64,000 nucleotides of DNA from Plecoglossus altivelis (Eukaryota; Chordata; Actinopteri; Osmeriformes; Plecoglossidae), in contig BROE01000011.1 of assembly GCA_036571765.1 (NCBI GenBank), positions 6,818,716 through 6,882,715 of the forward strand, written 5' to 3'. A program made the translations under genes and the position numbers. The notes beneath the pieces were generated by a model, which saw only the letters and a list, made by a program, of their open reading frames with translations, had not been told where the DNA came from and did not search any database. Of this stretch, positions 25,401 through 38,900 are shown piece after piece (position 1 is the stretch's first letter; each line of letters begins with the position of its first letter).

Positions 25401-28400
25401 CCCAGTCACTGTCCCCGGTCATGGAGCCCAGGGTGAAGTCCACCCCAGAGTGGGTGTCCTCTGAGCAGGAGTCAATGTCCCGGTACTGGGGAGGCTCCTC
25501 GCAGGCTGACCCCACGTCACATCCCTGAGGGATCAGGGGGAGGGAGAGGCGCTCGGGAGCAGCCAGGTACACGAAGCTGTCGGAAGAGAGGAAAGCCCCT
25601 TCGTCCTGGTCCTGGGGTTTGGAGACGGGGCTGGGCGGAGCGGATGAGCCGTCGTGGGGAGAGGAGGGAAAGTCGAGGGGGAACGGAGGGGGCACAGACA
25701 CGGCCAGGTAGACAAAACTATCCGTGGTTACAAAGGCGGAGTCGGAGTCTTTGCTCTCCAGGCCTGCCCCCCTGGCACCTGGTTTGGAGGGTGAGGGAGG
25801 AGATGGGGATGGGGGGGGCGAGGCCATGTTTGGGGCCTGGATGAGGGAGATGGGAGGGAGTGCAGTGGGGGTGCTGGTGGCCTGGAGCCCTGTGTCTTCT
25901 CCAGACATGTCCAGACCAGAGCCCCCCTCGTCTTCCTGAGTCACTGACACAAGCAACATCTGCCCAGGCTCAGGAGTCATCTCCATGGCAACGCTACAGA
26001 TCTTGGAAGAGACCTGCTCCTCCGTACAGGAAGTCTGAGCATCAACATCCTGTTTGTTTTTCCCAGCTCCTCCATTTGCGTGTGTGGACTCAGGGGATGG
26101 GCTACGGCCCTCATCCTCCCAACTACATTGAGGCTTCTCGCACATACTCCAGTCTGTTTCTCCCTCCTCAATATTCTGCTCTAGCACCTCCTCTTCCTCT
26201 TCCACCCCCTCCTCAGCGTAAGGGTTCTCAGGGCTCTGGGTGGGAGGAGGGGGAGAGGTGCCCTCAGAACACGCCCCAGCCCCCTCACTCCCTTCACTCC
26301 CCTCCTCCCCATCTCTCTCAGACGAGGCACCACTGTCCAGGTCCATCTCGGGCTCAGAAGGTCGGTACTGGTACCAGTCACACTCTGTATGACTGGAATC
26401 TGACAGAGCAGTTCTGTCCGGTTGGGACATGTGGACTCCACTCGAGTCTGACCCGGGAGGTTGAGAACTGGAGCTCAGATGTTCCTCTTGTTGCTCCTCA
26501 TCCTCTACATCCATATCACCTGGATGCTCTCCTTCAGAGAGTCGCTGGTCACGTTCACAGTCGAGCGGCTCATGTTCACAGTCTGGTGCTGATGTGCCAG
26601 TGTGTTGGTAGTCTGGAGCATGAGGATCAGTGTTGAAGAGGTCCACACAGGACTCAGTGCCACCTATCTCTGTGCTGTAGTTCCTGTCCACAAGCAAAGG
26701 TCCCTCAAAGTCGACAAGATCACCTACAGCTCCTTCCTCCTCTTCTTCCACACAGGCTAGTAAGTATGGGTCCACAGGCTCTTTGGAATTTGGACTCTCC
26801 GAGTCCTTCTCTCTCTCCTCCTCTTCCTCCTCGTTATCTTTCACCTCTTCCTCCTCCAGACACTGCCTTTCAAGCTCCAGGAAGAGGTCATCAGAGGCTG
26901 CTCCTGAACTGGGGCAGGGCGAGGCACTGTGGGCCCCAGGGCCGCCAAACCCAACAGGGGGGGTAAGTAGGGGCCAATGTTCTGAAGAGACACTCTGCTG
27001 GAGCTCCCAACTCTCTGCCTCCGCTTCCCTCTCCCACGATTGGTCCACCGTCTCCTTGTTCTCCATCTTTAGCACCGCCTCCCATTCTCTCTCCTCCCTC
27101 TGAGCTCTGTCCTCCTGTAGTTCACCCACCTGTCTTGTCTCTTCTTCCTCCATTATCCTCTTCTCCTCCAGCTCCCCTTCCTCTTCTACCGCCTCCACCA
27201 CCTCCTCCTCCACCACCTCCTCCTCCACCACCTCCTCCTCCACCACCTCCTCTTCCAACCTCTGATCTTGCTCCTCCGACCCCTCGTATTCCTTCTCTTC
27301 CTCCTCCAGCTCTTGCAAGATCCTCATCTCGTCTTCTTCAAACTTCAGCTCGGAGGCTGTGCGTTGGCGAAGTTCACTGTTGAGGGCCCAGCCCAGGAGC
27401 CCCTCCTCGCCCCCTTCCTGGCTGAGGCAGGGGGAGAGGGGCAGCCCCCCGTAGAGAAGTCCCAGCTCATCCTCCTGAAGGAACGGTGAGGGGGGGTCCA
27501 AGAGGTAGAGAGACTCCTCATCCAGATCGCTCTCTTCCCCCATCAGAGGAGGCAGAGGGGGAAGGATGGGAAAGTTTTGCCTCAGCCCTTTTTTCCCCCC
27601 TCTCATGCTGCGGGGCCAGGTGCGAGCCTTAGTTGGGGGGCAGAAGACTGGCTTTGGAGGAGCGAGGTGCGGAAGTAGGGGAGCATTATCCTGGTCCAGG
27701 AGGGGCGAGTCTCTCTCAGAGTCGGAGGCTTTGGCCGACTCTGCTGGTTCCTCCAGGATCTTGCTGAAGCCTGGTCTGGGAGACACCGCTGGACGTCTGT
27801 GGGGATCCTCCCGCCTCCTGTCTGCCTGTCGGCTGGTGTTGGGGCTCTGCTTGGGGGTCCTGGCAGACTCAGACAGTGGCTGGGGGCTAGGAGCATGAGC
27901 AGGGCCAGGGGACGCAGCAGGGGCAGGTACATGTTGAGCAGGGGATGGATCCTTAGGCATAGAGTGGCTGGCAGGAGGAGGCTTGTGTTGCTGTTGTTTG
28001 TGCTTCTGCAGGAGGGGGTGAAGCTGTTTCTGTCGGGTGAGAGAGAGCTGCTGAAGGGGAGGCAGAGGGCTGACAGAGGGAGTGAGTGAAGGGGAGGAGG
28101 AGCAGGGGGGAGTGTGAGGACCCCCTGCGGAGGAGATGGGAGATGAGGAGTAAGGGGGTAAGGGGGGTGTGGAGGTGGGCGTTGTTGGGGGTAACAAAGA
28201 GGGCAGAGACTGGAGGCAGGAGACAGGGATACCAGCACCAGAGAGACGCTTCTCCCCTCCAGACCCCTCCGCCGGCGCCAGCTCCAACCTCTCAGCAAAC
28301 TCAGGGTAGCTGGGGGGCATAAAGGCCTTCCAGGAGCGACGGTTGGGGTTGTCCTTCTTATCACCGCCCTGGTGGCGCCTTTTAGTCACAGCGGCCACCG

Positions 28401-29450
28401 AACTGGAGCCAGACGACGATGTCACGGCCGTCAAACCTGAACCTAACCCTGCCACGGGCAGGGACATGCTCTGGGGGTCGCCGGTGAGCTTCAGGGCGTC
28501 GAAGATCACCCTCTCGTCCAGCCTCTTCAGCCCGGGATCGGTGGAGTGGCGGGAAACAAACACGGCGCCTAGCTCGCCCCCGATGGTGCCGTTACTGGAC
28601 AGTGTGCTCCCCTCCCCCACCCCCCCTCCTCCTCCTCCTCCTCCGGACCCCAGGGTGCTGCGCGAGGGCTGGCTGAGCTTGGCTGAGCCTTGGTCGATCT
28701 GCTCGTTGATGCGCATGGTGTCGTAGATGGAGCGCTGGGGCACGTAGCAGTCCTCGATGTAGGCCTCGTCCTCGTCGCCTTTCCCCAGGCAGCGGGGATT
28801 CTGGCGCAGGCAGTCCGGCCGGCTGAGGGGCTTCCCCATCCTGCTGTTTCTCCTTCCCTGGGGGAGGGTGGGGGGTGAGGGTGAGGGGCGGGGGTACCCC
28901 TAACACTCTGGCTGGCGGTGCTGGGCTTTGCTCCCCCTGAAGGGGTCGATCACAGGGGCAAGAAGGCCCCTTGGGGCACTTAAATAAGGTCACAACTAAC
29001 AATGGGGTAAAGGGTGACTGTGTTCAGGGTGGAATACGTCCGAGTTTGGTTACTCAATTGTCCCCAGTTCCAATCAGCATTCACAAGTATAAATCCTCTT
29101 ACATTCAAATCTCCATTCAGAAGAGTTTCTACATTCAAACGAGTTCAGAGTCTGGATAATTCAAGTTGTGCAGGTGTGCGTGCGTTGGGCTATGTCACCT
29201 CCACGGGATTGCAGTATCTCCCAGGGCTGCCTAACAGACTGTCCTGCACACAGACACCTCTCTCCTCCTCCACACACATAGCCATCAGCAGCACTTTACT
29301 GTTGGAATCGTCATGGAGAAGAAGGGAGGGAGGGAAGGATGAAGGGATGGAGCCGGCAGGGGTCTGTATATCCCAGATGTCCAAAGTCCAGGCTGAGGTG
29401 ACTGGTGTGGAGATAACATCCCTTTGTTCCCAGTTCTGACTGACTAACTC

Positions 29451-29515
<65 letters not shown>

Positions 29516-31819
29516 TACACTATAAACACACAAGGCCTTCACACGCTTAGCCCACTCTCCCTTGTCTACTTCCTCTCCCTGCTCTGTGACAAAAGAGAGG
29601 AGCTGAGCAAGTCAAACAGTAGCCAGAGAAGTGTGTCAAGTCTCCTTTTAAGGGGAGGACAACACCCCCCCTCTCTCTTATATAAAAATGGACCTTGTGT
29701 GTGTGGGGGGGGAGGTGGTAAAAAATAGCAGTTTCCAAGGGCTTGGAGTCTTTAGTACAGTCTTTGTTCGAGTTTGCTACAGTACAGACTGAAGGAAAAT
29801 GTCAGGTCCATGTTTGGTAATCCTTCGAAAAATGGAAAAATCAACAAAATTGAAATCTGTGACAAAGAAAGTGAGCAGTCCCTCATTCCCTGGTTTGGTT
29901 CTGTGTTCTGCCTCGTTCATCCCTTTCTCACTGTGTCTCAGTTCTGTCAGCAGACATGTTTGTTGTCTCTTGGGGGGAGGGTACCTTCTCCACGGCTGGG
30001 GGGCGTCTTCTGCTCCCCAGTCGACATCGTCATCATCCTCTGTGTAAGGGAATTTGTTCCATCCTTCACCGCAGAAGTCAGCGTGAGATTCCGACCAAAA
30101 AGAACAAAGAGAAAGATGATCCTGTCTGTGCAGGGGAATCCTGACAGTCTTTTATCTATCTCTCAATGTTTCTCTCTTTCTCTCCAGCGTCCTGTTCATC
30201 CAGAGAGCTCCAGGGTAGGGGGAAAGTCCTGGTGCGGGAGAGGCAGGGGAGGGAGTAAGCCACAGGGCTTGAGATTGGTCCGGCAGGGCAGAGCAGGCAT
30301 GGGAGTGAGTCCAGAGGGCAGAGACCCAGACAGACACACAGACGGAGCCTCAGTCAGAGTATTGCCTTGCAGGCGATCTCTCTTTCTCTCTCTTCCAGAC
30401 AATCCCCGGACACACTCCTTCCTTGCTCTCTCCCTCTCCGTTGCGTTTCCTTTATTCCTGTCCTGGGTCCTTGTTGAAAGTCCGACAAAGCGCCACGCAA
30501 TCCCAGCTCTTCTTTTTCCTCTTCTCCTTTCTATCCTTTCTGTCGTGTGAACAGCTCCCTCGCTTTCTTCCTCCTTCTCTCTCTTTCAGTCTTTCAGTTC
30601 TCAAGCCACTACACAGCTGAAATGGTTTGCAGCTGCTAAAAAAATCTCCCCTCTTCTCCTCTCTCTCCCTTGCTCGCTCGCTCAGTCACCCTCTCTTACA
30701 CACTCCTCCTACTCTGTCTGTCCCTCTCTCTCTCTCTCTCTCATTTTCTCCCTCCTCTCTCTCTGTTTTTGTTTGAATCCTGCTCCGTTTGTTCTGTTTC
30801 CTGCTCTGCTACTAGAACACAGGAAGTGCTCCAATCATGCCGGTTTCCTCTATGAAAAAACACGGCAGAGCAAGAGGGAGAGAGAGGGGCGGGGGGATGG
30901 GGGAGTGAACGAGAGATAGGAGGCAGGGATAGGGAGGAGGGAGGGATGGAGGGGGCGTGGAGCCAGGGACAGAGAAAGAGACTGGCAGACAGGGGAGGAA
31001 CAGGGGATTTAGCTTGTTATCAACAAAAAAAAGCTCTGGATAACCAGGGTAGATTATCCCACACTCTGCAAATCACCTCTCGAAACCCAACAAGCTCAGA
31101 AGAAGAGCGGACTGGAGGAGTGGAGGGAGAGGATGAATACAGAACATTAAAGGAGAGGTGAGGTTTTTCACTGGGCTGTTATGAGTTTCTCACTGTCTGA
31201 TGACTGACAGGGAGAGAGAGAAATGGAGAGAGAGCAGGGCAGAGAGAGGAGAGGGACTGCAACATTCGTCACTTCTTTGTAATCCAGGTTTGAATCACCC
31301 GAGTACAACACCCCCTCGCTCTCCTAAAGGCCTCTCTTGCTCGCTCGCTCGCGCCCTCTTTCTTTTTCTTTCTGCACAAAAACCACCGTCCACAGAGGGA
31401 GGCGAATGATCCAGGAGGAGGGGAGAGAAGGAAAAAGAGAAAGAATGAAAGAAAAGAAAGAGGGTTAGAGAGAGGGAGGAGAATGACTTGAGGGAGTCAG
31501 CTAGCCAGCAAAGACCAAAAAAAACAACAACTTATCAATAACGGCTTAGCTTGTTCCAAAACAAACATTGTTCACTCCCTTTTGCTCTATCACATACTTT
31601 CTCCCCTGCTCCATGCAGTACAAGACAGTAGATCCTTCTCTCTTTCTATGTCTTTCTTTCCCAGTTACGAAGGAGTTTTGCAGGTAGGGGTTTGATGCCT
31701 GTGTAGAAGGACAGCAAAAGACAGCGCGCCAGAGAAAGAAGTGGGTGATATTCACAGCAGGCTTCTCTTGTGCATTCCCCTCAGCTGCCCCAGTGAAACC
31801 CAATACAGCTGCTTCACTG

Positions 31820-31853
<34 letters not shown>

Positions 31854-32234
31854 GTGTGTGTGTGTTAAAGGGGGTGACTGTGTGTGTGTGTGTGGGTTGG
31901 TTATGCAGGGGGCCCTAAGGAGGCCTCCCAGATAAATGAATAGCCATCCAGTCTTGTGAATCCAGCAAGCTTGATACTCAGGCTCACACAGACAGCAAAG
32001 GCAGACACCAGCTCACGAGCCAGTTCATCCCCTTCTGTCCTCCCCTCCCTCAGGTTTCCCACCCTCAGAGCTACTGGAGCTGTGCAGCTGACTTCTGGTT
32101 CTCTCTCTCTTCACCTCCACGTGAATCTCTCTTCTTCTTTGTTCAATTTTTCTGCTCTGATGTTTGTTTAAAGACCTCTGGCAGAGGAGCACATGCCTGC
32201 TCTTTCTCTCTCTGTCTCTCTGTCTCTCTGTCTC

Positions 32235-32310
<76 letters not shown>

Positions 32311-32321
32311 GTCTCTCTCTC

Positions 32322-32365
<44 letters not shown>

Positions 32366-34002
32366 TGTCTCTCTCTCTGTCTCTCTCTCAGTCTCTCCAA
32401 AACACTTGGCTGCTATTTAGCCCAGACACACACATTCTCCCATCTCACTCTCTCTCTCTCTACCTCCCTCCCTCCCTCCCCTTCTCTCTCTGTCTTTTCC
32501 CCTCCTGTTGCTGTGGGGCGCCCGTGCCCTGCATGTCAAACATGCTAAATACTCTACTCTTTCTTTTTAACTGCCCCTCCCTCAACCCCACCCCTCCCCT
32601 CTCTCTCCTTCCCTCCCCTTGCCTGGTCAGTTGCGCTGCAGCTGTCAGTGCGGCGTCCAAGGCAAACGTCTTTATGGAGACAAAAGGGGTTTGTCAGTTA
32701 ACCAAACCCCCAACGGTCCCCCCCACTCCTCTACACACACGCACACACACACACACACACACAAACTCTCACATGACCCACATCTAACTGCCAATTCACA
32801 CACATGTACACAGTCATGCATAGACACACACCACACCAAATGCTCACATATGGGCCAGCCACCAGGAGAGACAGAAAGAATGAAGGGATAAAGAGAGGAG
32901 AGGAGAGGGGGGATGTGAGCTCATGGGACAGATAAAAACAGCATGTCTATGTAACATACCAATCACCACCCCCCCTTCACTCTGATTCTGTCCTGTCCCT
33001 GGCCCCCTGCAGTCTGTCTGCGCCCACCCACTCCAATCTTCATTCATTCGTCCTTTTAGCTGGTTGTCATGGCTGGTTTCAGAGTCACTGGCTCCCACCC
33101 TCCCAGGTATGTCATCCATTATTAGGTTTCAGCCTCGGCTAAGAGGTCATGCTCTGTGAGTGAAAATGTTAGACTGGAACCACAGGGAAAGTCCTAAGAA
33201 AGGGTGGTTAAGTGGCTGTGTGGTTGACTTCACACACACACACACACACACACACAGGTGGAGGGCACAGGGAGAGCAGTCTTTATTGACTTTGCTGGGT
33301 CGCTTGTTTGCTCATGAGAGAACACCTGTTGAAATGAAAGTGTTCTCTTATCCACCCCTCCCACCCTCTCTTTGGGCTAGAGTGTATGCATACTCCGTCT
33401 TTCCCAACATCCATCATATAATGCCAATGCACTCTCTCCATCTCTCCCTCCCCCTTCCTCTCTCCTGTGTCTAAGGCAGCACATCCTTCCCTTCTCTCCA
33501 TCTCTCTTCACCTCTCTCTCCCTTGCTCCCCCCGCCCTCTCTTTGCCCAGTCTCAGCTGTGGAGATGATTAACCAGCAGGCTTCACCTGAGAAACTCAAT
33601 GCCTCCACTGTTCTCCCAGCCCCTCCCCCCTCCCCCCACCGACACAAAGCAGCAAGGAACCACACCAGGAACAGCCACTCTGCTGCCTCAATACTGCCCT
33701 GGAGCCCTCTCACTGGAGACGATATCTGCTCATCCAAATAAGCAAACTCTAATAACATAGATCATCCTGTCTGTCAAATCAAATCAAAACTCCAGAGTAG
33801 CTGTCTGGAGTAGTGATAGAGATTTTAGGGTGTACATGACCTAATGTTGACCTAGATATTTGTTTGGGGGTTCCAAATAAAACCACAGGTGCCGGCGCAC
33901 ACGTTCTGCCACGGCCTGGACAGCACCTGCATCAGTAAAATATCCCCCTGAAGAGTGACTGTGTCAACCTATGACCTTCCTGCCCAGTAACCACCCCCCC
34001 TC

Positions 34003-34035
<33 letters not shown>

Positions 34036-34214
34036 AGACACAGCACAGTGAGTTACCCCCTAGTGTCAAGGCCATCTCCCAGCCTCGTCCCTCAGGAAAC
34101 ACCACTGCACCTGGTTATTTATACACATTGTTATCTGAACCATTATGCTGGCGACACTGCTGATGTTAAAGGGGAGTATTTATTTGGGTTGGTCTGAAAA
34201 CAGAGGGATGTGAT

Positions 34215-34269
<55 letters not shown>

Positions 34270-34994
34270 GAGGCCTGTCCTGACATGCTAGTTTAATTCC
34301 TGACAGCTGAAACAATACTGGACTCAGAGTAGGAGAGTGGAGAGAGCAACACACACAGACACAGAGTCACACACACAGACACACACAGACACAGACCAGA
34401 TCTCTTTGGCTACAGGAAAGGTCGGTCAGGGGAGTCAGAGCTCTCGTATGATTAGAGAAACTGTGTTAGTCTGATCCAATCAAGTACTCAGGCGGAACAC
34501 AAACACAGAAGATGAGAAGTGAACCAGGGGAGGAGAGATGACAGGAAGAGGACTGAGGAGGAAGGAACTCAGAGTCAAGTATGGAAAAACTGCAAAGGGA
34601 ACTAGACTGAGGCCACGTCAGATCACCTAGGCAACCACAGCACTTTCAGGAGATACAGGGCTCGATGCATCACTATATGACATAATCGAGGTTAGAGTCG
34701 TAATGACTGTTCATTCCAACAGACCTCACACCCTGACAAGAATTCTCCAGACCGATGTTGTGTGTGTTGCTGGGGGGTGAGGACAGGGGAAGACGGGAGG
34801 CTATGATTTACAGGTGGCATTCCCTCCCCCTGTCCCCCCTCCCACCCCTGCCTGCTAACCTACCCTGCCCAGGTCAGCCCTGGAATGCCCATACGGAGTG
34901 GGGGAGGGGGGCTCCCCAGCCCCACACACTGCAGTATGTCAGCTGCTCTGGGCCTAAGGGGGATACCAATGCCACACCTTGGTTACTATGTGTA

Positions 34995-35029
<35 letters not shown>

Positions 35030-35880
35030 ACACTACTGTATGAGTGTATGGCGGGTGGGGAGACAGCTGAGATTCCGATCACACCCCCGAAAAAGTCTGG
35101 AATTAGAAACATCCTCTCATGTAGGCTCTGTCCGGACACACACACACACGCCTGGACAGTCCCTACAGCACATCTAAGTACATACATATATTCCAGAAGC
35201 ACACGTGTAGTGCTTATAATAACTCACATGACAAACAACCCAACTTGATCCAAGTGCACACACATACACACAAACACACGCACACACACACAAACACCTA
35301 AGCATGCACACACACACAAACACATGCATGCTCGCACACGCACAAACACACACACACACCCACGTACGCACACGCACATGCACACAAACACACACACACA
35401 CAAACACATGCACACCAAATTGTATATACCAATTCAAACAGCAATTCCTCCATCTTTCCTTTCTGTCTTCCTCTCTTCCATTCTTTCCCTCCATCCCTCC
35501 CTCCCTTTCTTTGTAACTTAATGCAATCACAGTTTTAGACTTCAGTCAATCGAAAGATTAATGTGACAATATCCCTTTCCACCCACCACTCACACACCCA
35601 GACACACACTTGCTTGAAACTCAGAGGCATGACATCATAGCTGGGGGACCTAAGGGAAAGAGGTCTGCAATGAGGGGGGAGGACAGGGGGAGAAGTGGGG
35701 AAAGGAGAGGGGGAAGGGTGCCCTAGTCTGTTTTCAGGGCAGACAGACATGTTTAGGTTTAAAATGACCTGACTCAGATCCATTACAGGGGAAGAGGGGA
35801 GAGGGGGAGTGGGAGAGAGTGGGCTCCCTGGGTAGAGAGAGGAAATGGATCTGTCTCTCCCCCTCTCTGTCTGTCTCTCA

Positions 35881-35925
<45 letters not shown>

Positions 35926-38900
35926 ACTTTCCCATTCCTCAGGCTCCTATAAATACCCAGTCTGCAGCCAGTCTCAGTTGTTCTCTGTCTGTCCCTCCAT
36001 GCTCCCCATACTGCAGTGAGTGTGGACAGACTTTTACAAAGTCTCATTCTTCACTTTACCACAAATACTACTGCAGCCCCCTCCCTCTTTCTCTCTCTCA
36101 CACACACTCAGATGCACTTCATTAAATGTTATCCTCTCTCTCTCTCTCTCTCTCTCTCCCTCTCTCTTAAATCTAGATGCTTTTAGCAAAAGCCAAGTAC
36201 AAATAGTGCAAGAAGAAAGTGAGGTAAATTGAGGACCAGAAGTGAGTCGTTAGTCAAGGAACAGTCTGTGTTTACCAGCTACAATGCAAAGTCTGGTCAG
36301 AGCTAGTTCTCTCTCTCGTCTTGCTCCCTCCATCGAAAGCGCTTTATCTCAACTGTCTGCTTTTTCTTCTGCAGCACATCCATCCAGCCTGGTCCCATTA
36401 AGTGGAAGACATGGGGGACGGAGGGAGAGAATATAAGGAGGATAGGGTGAGACACAAAGACCAAGAGGAGGGGTGCAGGAGGGGTGGACGGGGTAGAAAA
36501 GACCAGCCACAATACATTTGGAGGGTATTGAGTTGAGAAAGAGGGAGCACCAGCCCAGCCCAGGGAGTTGGAGGGGGAGAGGGGGAAGAATGAAGGAAGA
36601 AAGGAATAGAAAGAAAGGAAGTTAAGGAAGGGGGAGAAAGCCTTTCATCCACCCACATAAATACAAGGGTGGAAACCATTTATCATTTCTGTCCAAGGAG
36701 AATGTTACAATTCAAACACACATAAATCATATCAATAGGACTGTAACATCCCACAAACATGTTTAACCAATTAAAGCAAAAAAGCACAGGGTCTCATTTT
36801 TCACCATTTCCCATTTTTTGGAATGCCTTCTGTATGACTCATGCATACTTGCATGTTAGAAGGTGCCTGACTCAATAAGGCGGGAACGTAGAAAAATGCC
36901 CCACTGACATCCTCGTAAGTGGACAGGATATGACATCAAGCACATGACATGGCCTGTCGTTAATTAGCTCAGACTGACAGAAGAGGCTGTGTTTGAGATG
37001 TTAGACTGTGGAACGGATATGAAGGGAGGCTGGAGCATAATAGAGATGCCAAGTCAGCAAAACACCGCATTCTTGTGACCAACTCCTATGTGGTCTTCCA
37101 CAGTTAATTGAAATTCCTATAGGGATCATATGTGTGACAGCATGTGTTGCTAGAGTAGGCTAGACATGGCCGGTTTAATGGAAGGACGGCTCTAAGACTC
37201 CAAAACGATTAAGTGCGATTTGTTCTCATGTTCTAGTTTTAGCTCGATGTCCATCACCATGGTAATGGCTCTAATGAGTTCAGAGCGCAGGGAGCTGGCA
37301 TCTGAGCAGTCTGGGGAGGGAGGGGCCATTACGCTGAGGTCATGTTGTGTTGACACTGAGCGAACATTGCAGGAATATTGAAGATAGGTCAGACAGGGAG
37401 TGATTCAGCATGAGAGCTTGGACAGAGCTGCTCCTACAGAGAGAACAGAGGCTGAACTCTCCTTCCAGACTCCTGAACTACATCTTTCTGCCTGCGGTGG
37501 ACAAAAGTCCCCTAAGGACACACACACGATCTTCAGGGACTAGGGCAGGATGCATCATCCCCAAGTCTATAAATACTGCAGGGAGACAGAGAGGAGGGGT
37601 TGGAAGGAGAGGGAAGAGGCCGACAAGAGGAGGAAGAAAGAGAGGGGGAAAGAGGGATGGACAGAGAGTCTAGTAGGGACCTGCATGGGGGAGGAAGGAG
37701 GGCCGTACAGTGGAGGAAAAGGGGATGAGGGATTGCGGGAGAAGGAGGAGGAGGCAATGTGTGGGGTGTGAGTTGAGGGGGGACGACACACCAATCATAA
37801 CAACAAACCCTGCACCGCCAGCACCGGGGTGGGGTCACAAAATGAACACGCCAGCACTGCAACATCCAGCCCTGTTGGCAAGAAGGCGAGCAGGAACGAA
37901 GCGAGGCAGAAACTGGATTAAAGCCATTCAGGGACAACAATCTATCATTACTCCTTCTATTGAATCACAGAGGCTGGACATAGAGCAGATGTCACCACTG
38001 TGACTGGAAGAGGCAGAGAGATGTTCAAGATGACAAGTATCAGGAGTGACCAGTTCTTCCGCAACTCTGGTTTCAGCCAATAGAGGCGTGTGTACAAGCA
38101 TGGGGTGACCCTGACATTGTCCTTATGGACCTGCAATGGGTCCATGGCTTCTCATGACACACACAGATGAATGAGAAGCAGCTGCACACCAATACAGCTG
38201 CAAATAAGCGGCGTGACGACCGTTTAGACCCACAAGCTGCATGTCAGCCAAAAGTATGCATTAATACACACACACACACTGTAGCTCGCAGCAAATAACC
38301 CCATGTCCCCCCAGCCACATCTCCAAACAAACACTAGCCCATTGATTACACTCAGAGACCCAACTTTCTCTTGCACACATTTATACACACACACATCCAT
38401 GCACATACACACACACACACGAAAAGTTTCCAGTGAAAAGTCTCTCATCATTCATTCTTGGTCACATGGTTCATCACTAAAACAACCGTGACCTCAAAAC
38501 ACAGGCAGTGGAAGAGACATCCACCCCCTAAATATCCAGTGACAACATCTAAACAACCTGCCACATTTGACACACTATATCAGACAGCCACAACATGAAG
38601 AGCCATCCATCCATTCATCCATCCATCCATCCATGCATCCATCCATCCATCTGTTCCTACCTTGAACTCCTGCAGCTGTTGTTTAATGGTGTCCACCTCC
38701 GTCCCGACCACGCCCTGGGCCTCCAGTCCCTCCTCCGCCCTTCCCAGCAGCCCTTGGAGTTCCGCCACCAGCCTATAGAACTCACGCACTTTCTGGGCGG
38801 CGTCCTCGATCTGCGTCAGCCTGGCTCCGCCCCTCTCTGACAGTTTGCCCGCCTGACGACTGAGGGCCTCGGTCTCCCTCCTGAGGGCCAGGAGGTCAGG

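Larger units (their letters stand above)
28858..38660 (-). other. macf1: 9.8-kb interval upstream of the alternative first exon (presumed internal promoter)
   Basis: No coding exon was recognised. In the long isoform it is intron; for the KIAA0754-type isoform it must contain the promoter and any non-coding first exon. It is rich in CT/GA and CA repeats. I could not place a transcription start. Plus-strand open frames here come from simple repeats. Confidence 0.45.

Noticed and set aside
25860..26636. 258-aa plus-strand open frame
   Set aside because: It lies antisense within the KIAA0754-type exon, whose own frame is conserved. It has no splice or start support and is a mirror of biased codons.
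29774..30550. 258-aa plus-strand open frame
   Set aside because: Low-complexity Ser/Pro-rich composition, no recognisable domain and no splice support. The region is more likely the internal promoter or non-coding exon area on the minus strand.
32164..32787. 207-aa plus-strand open frame rich in Ser and Leu
   Set aside because: Produced by the CT repeat, which leaves frames open; not protein-like.
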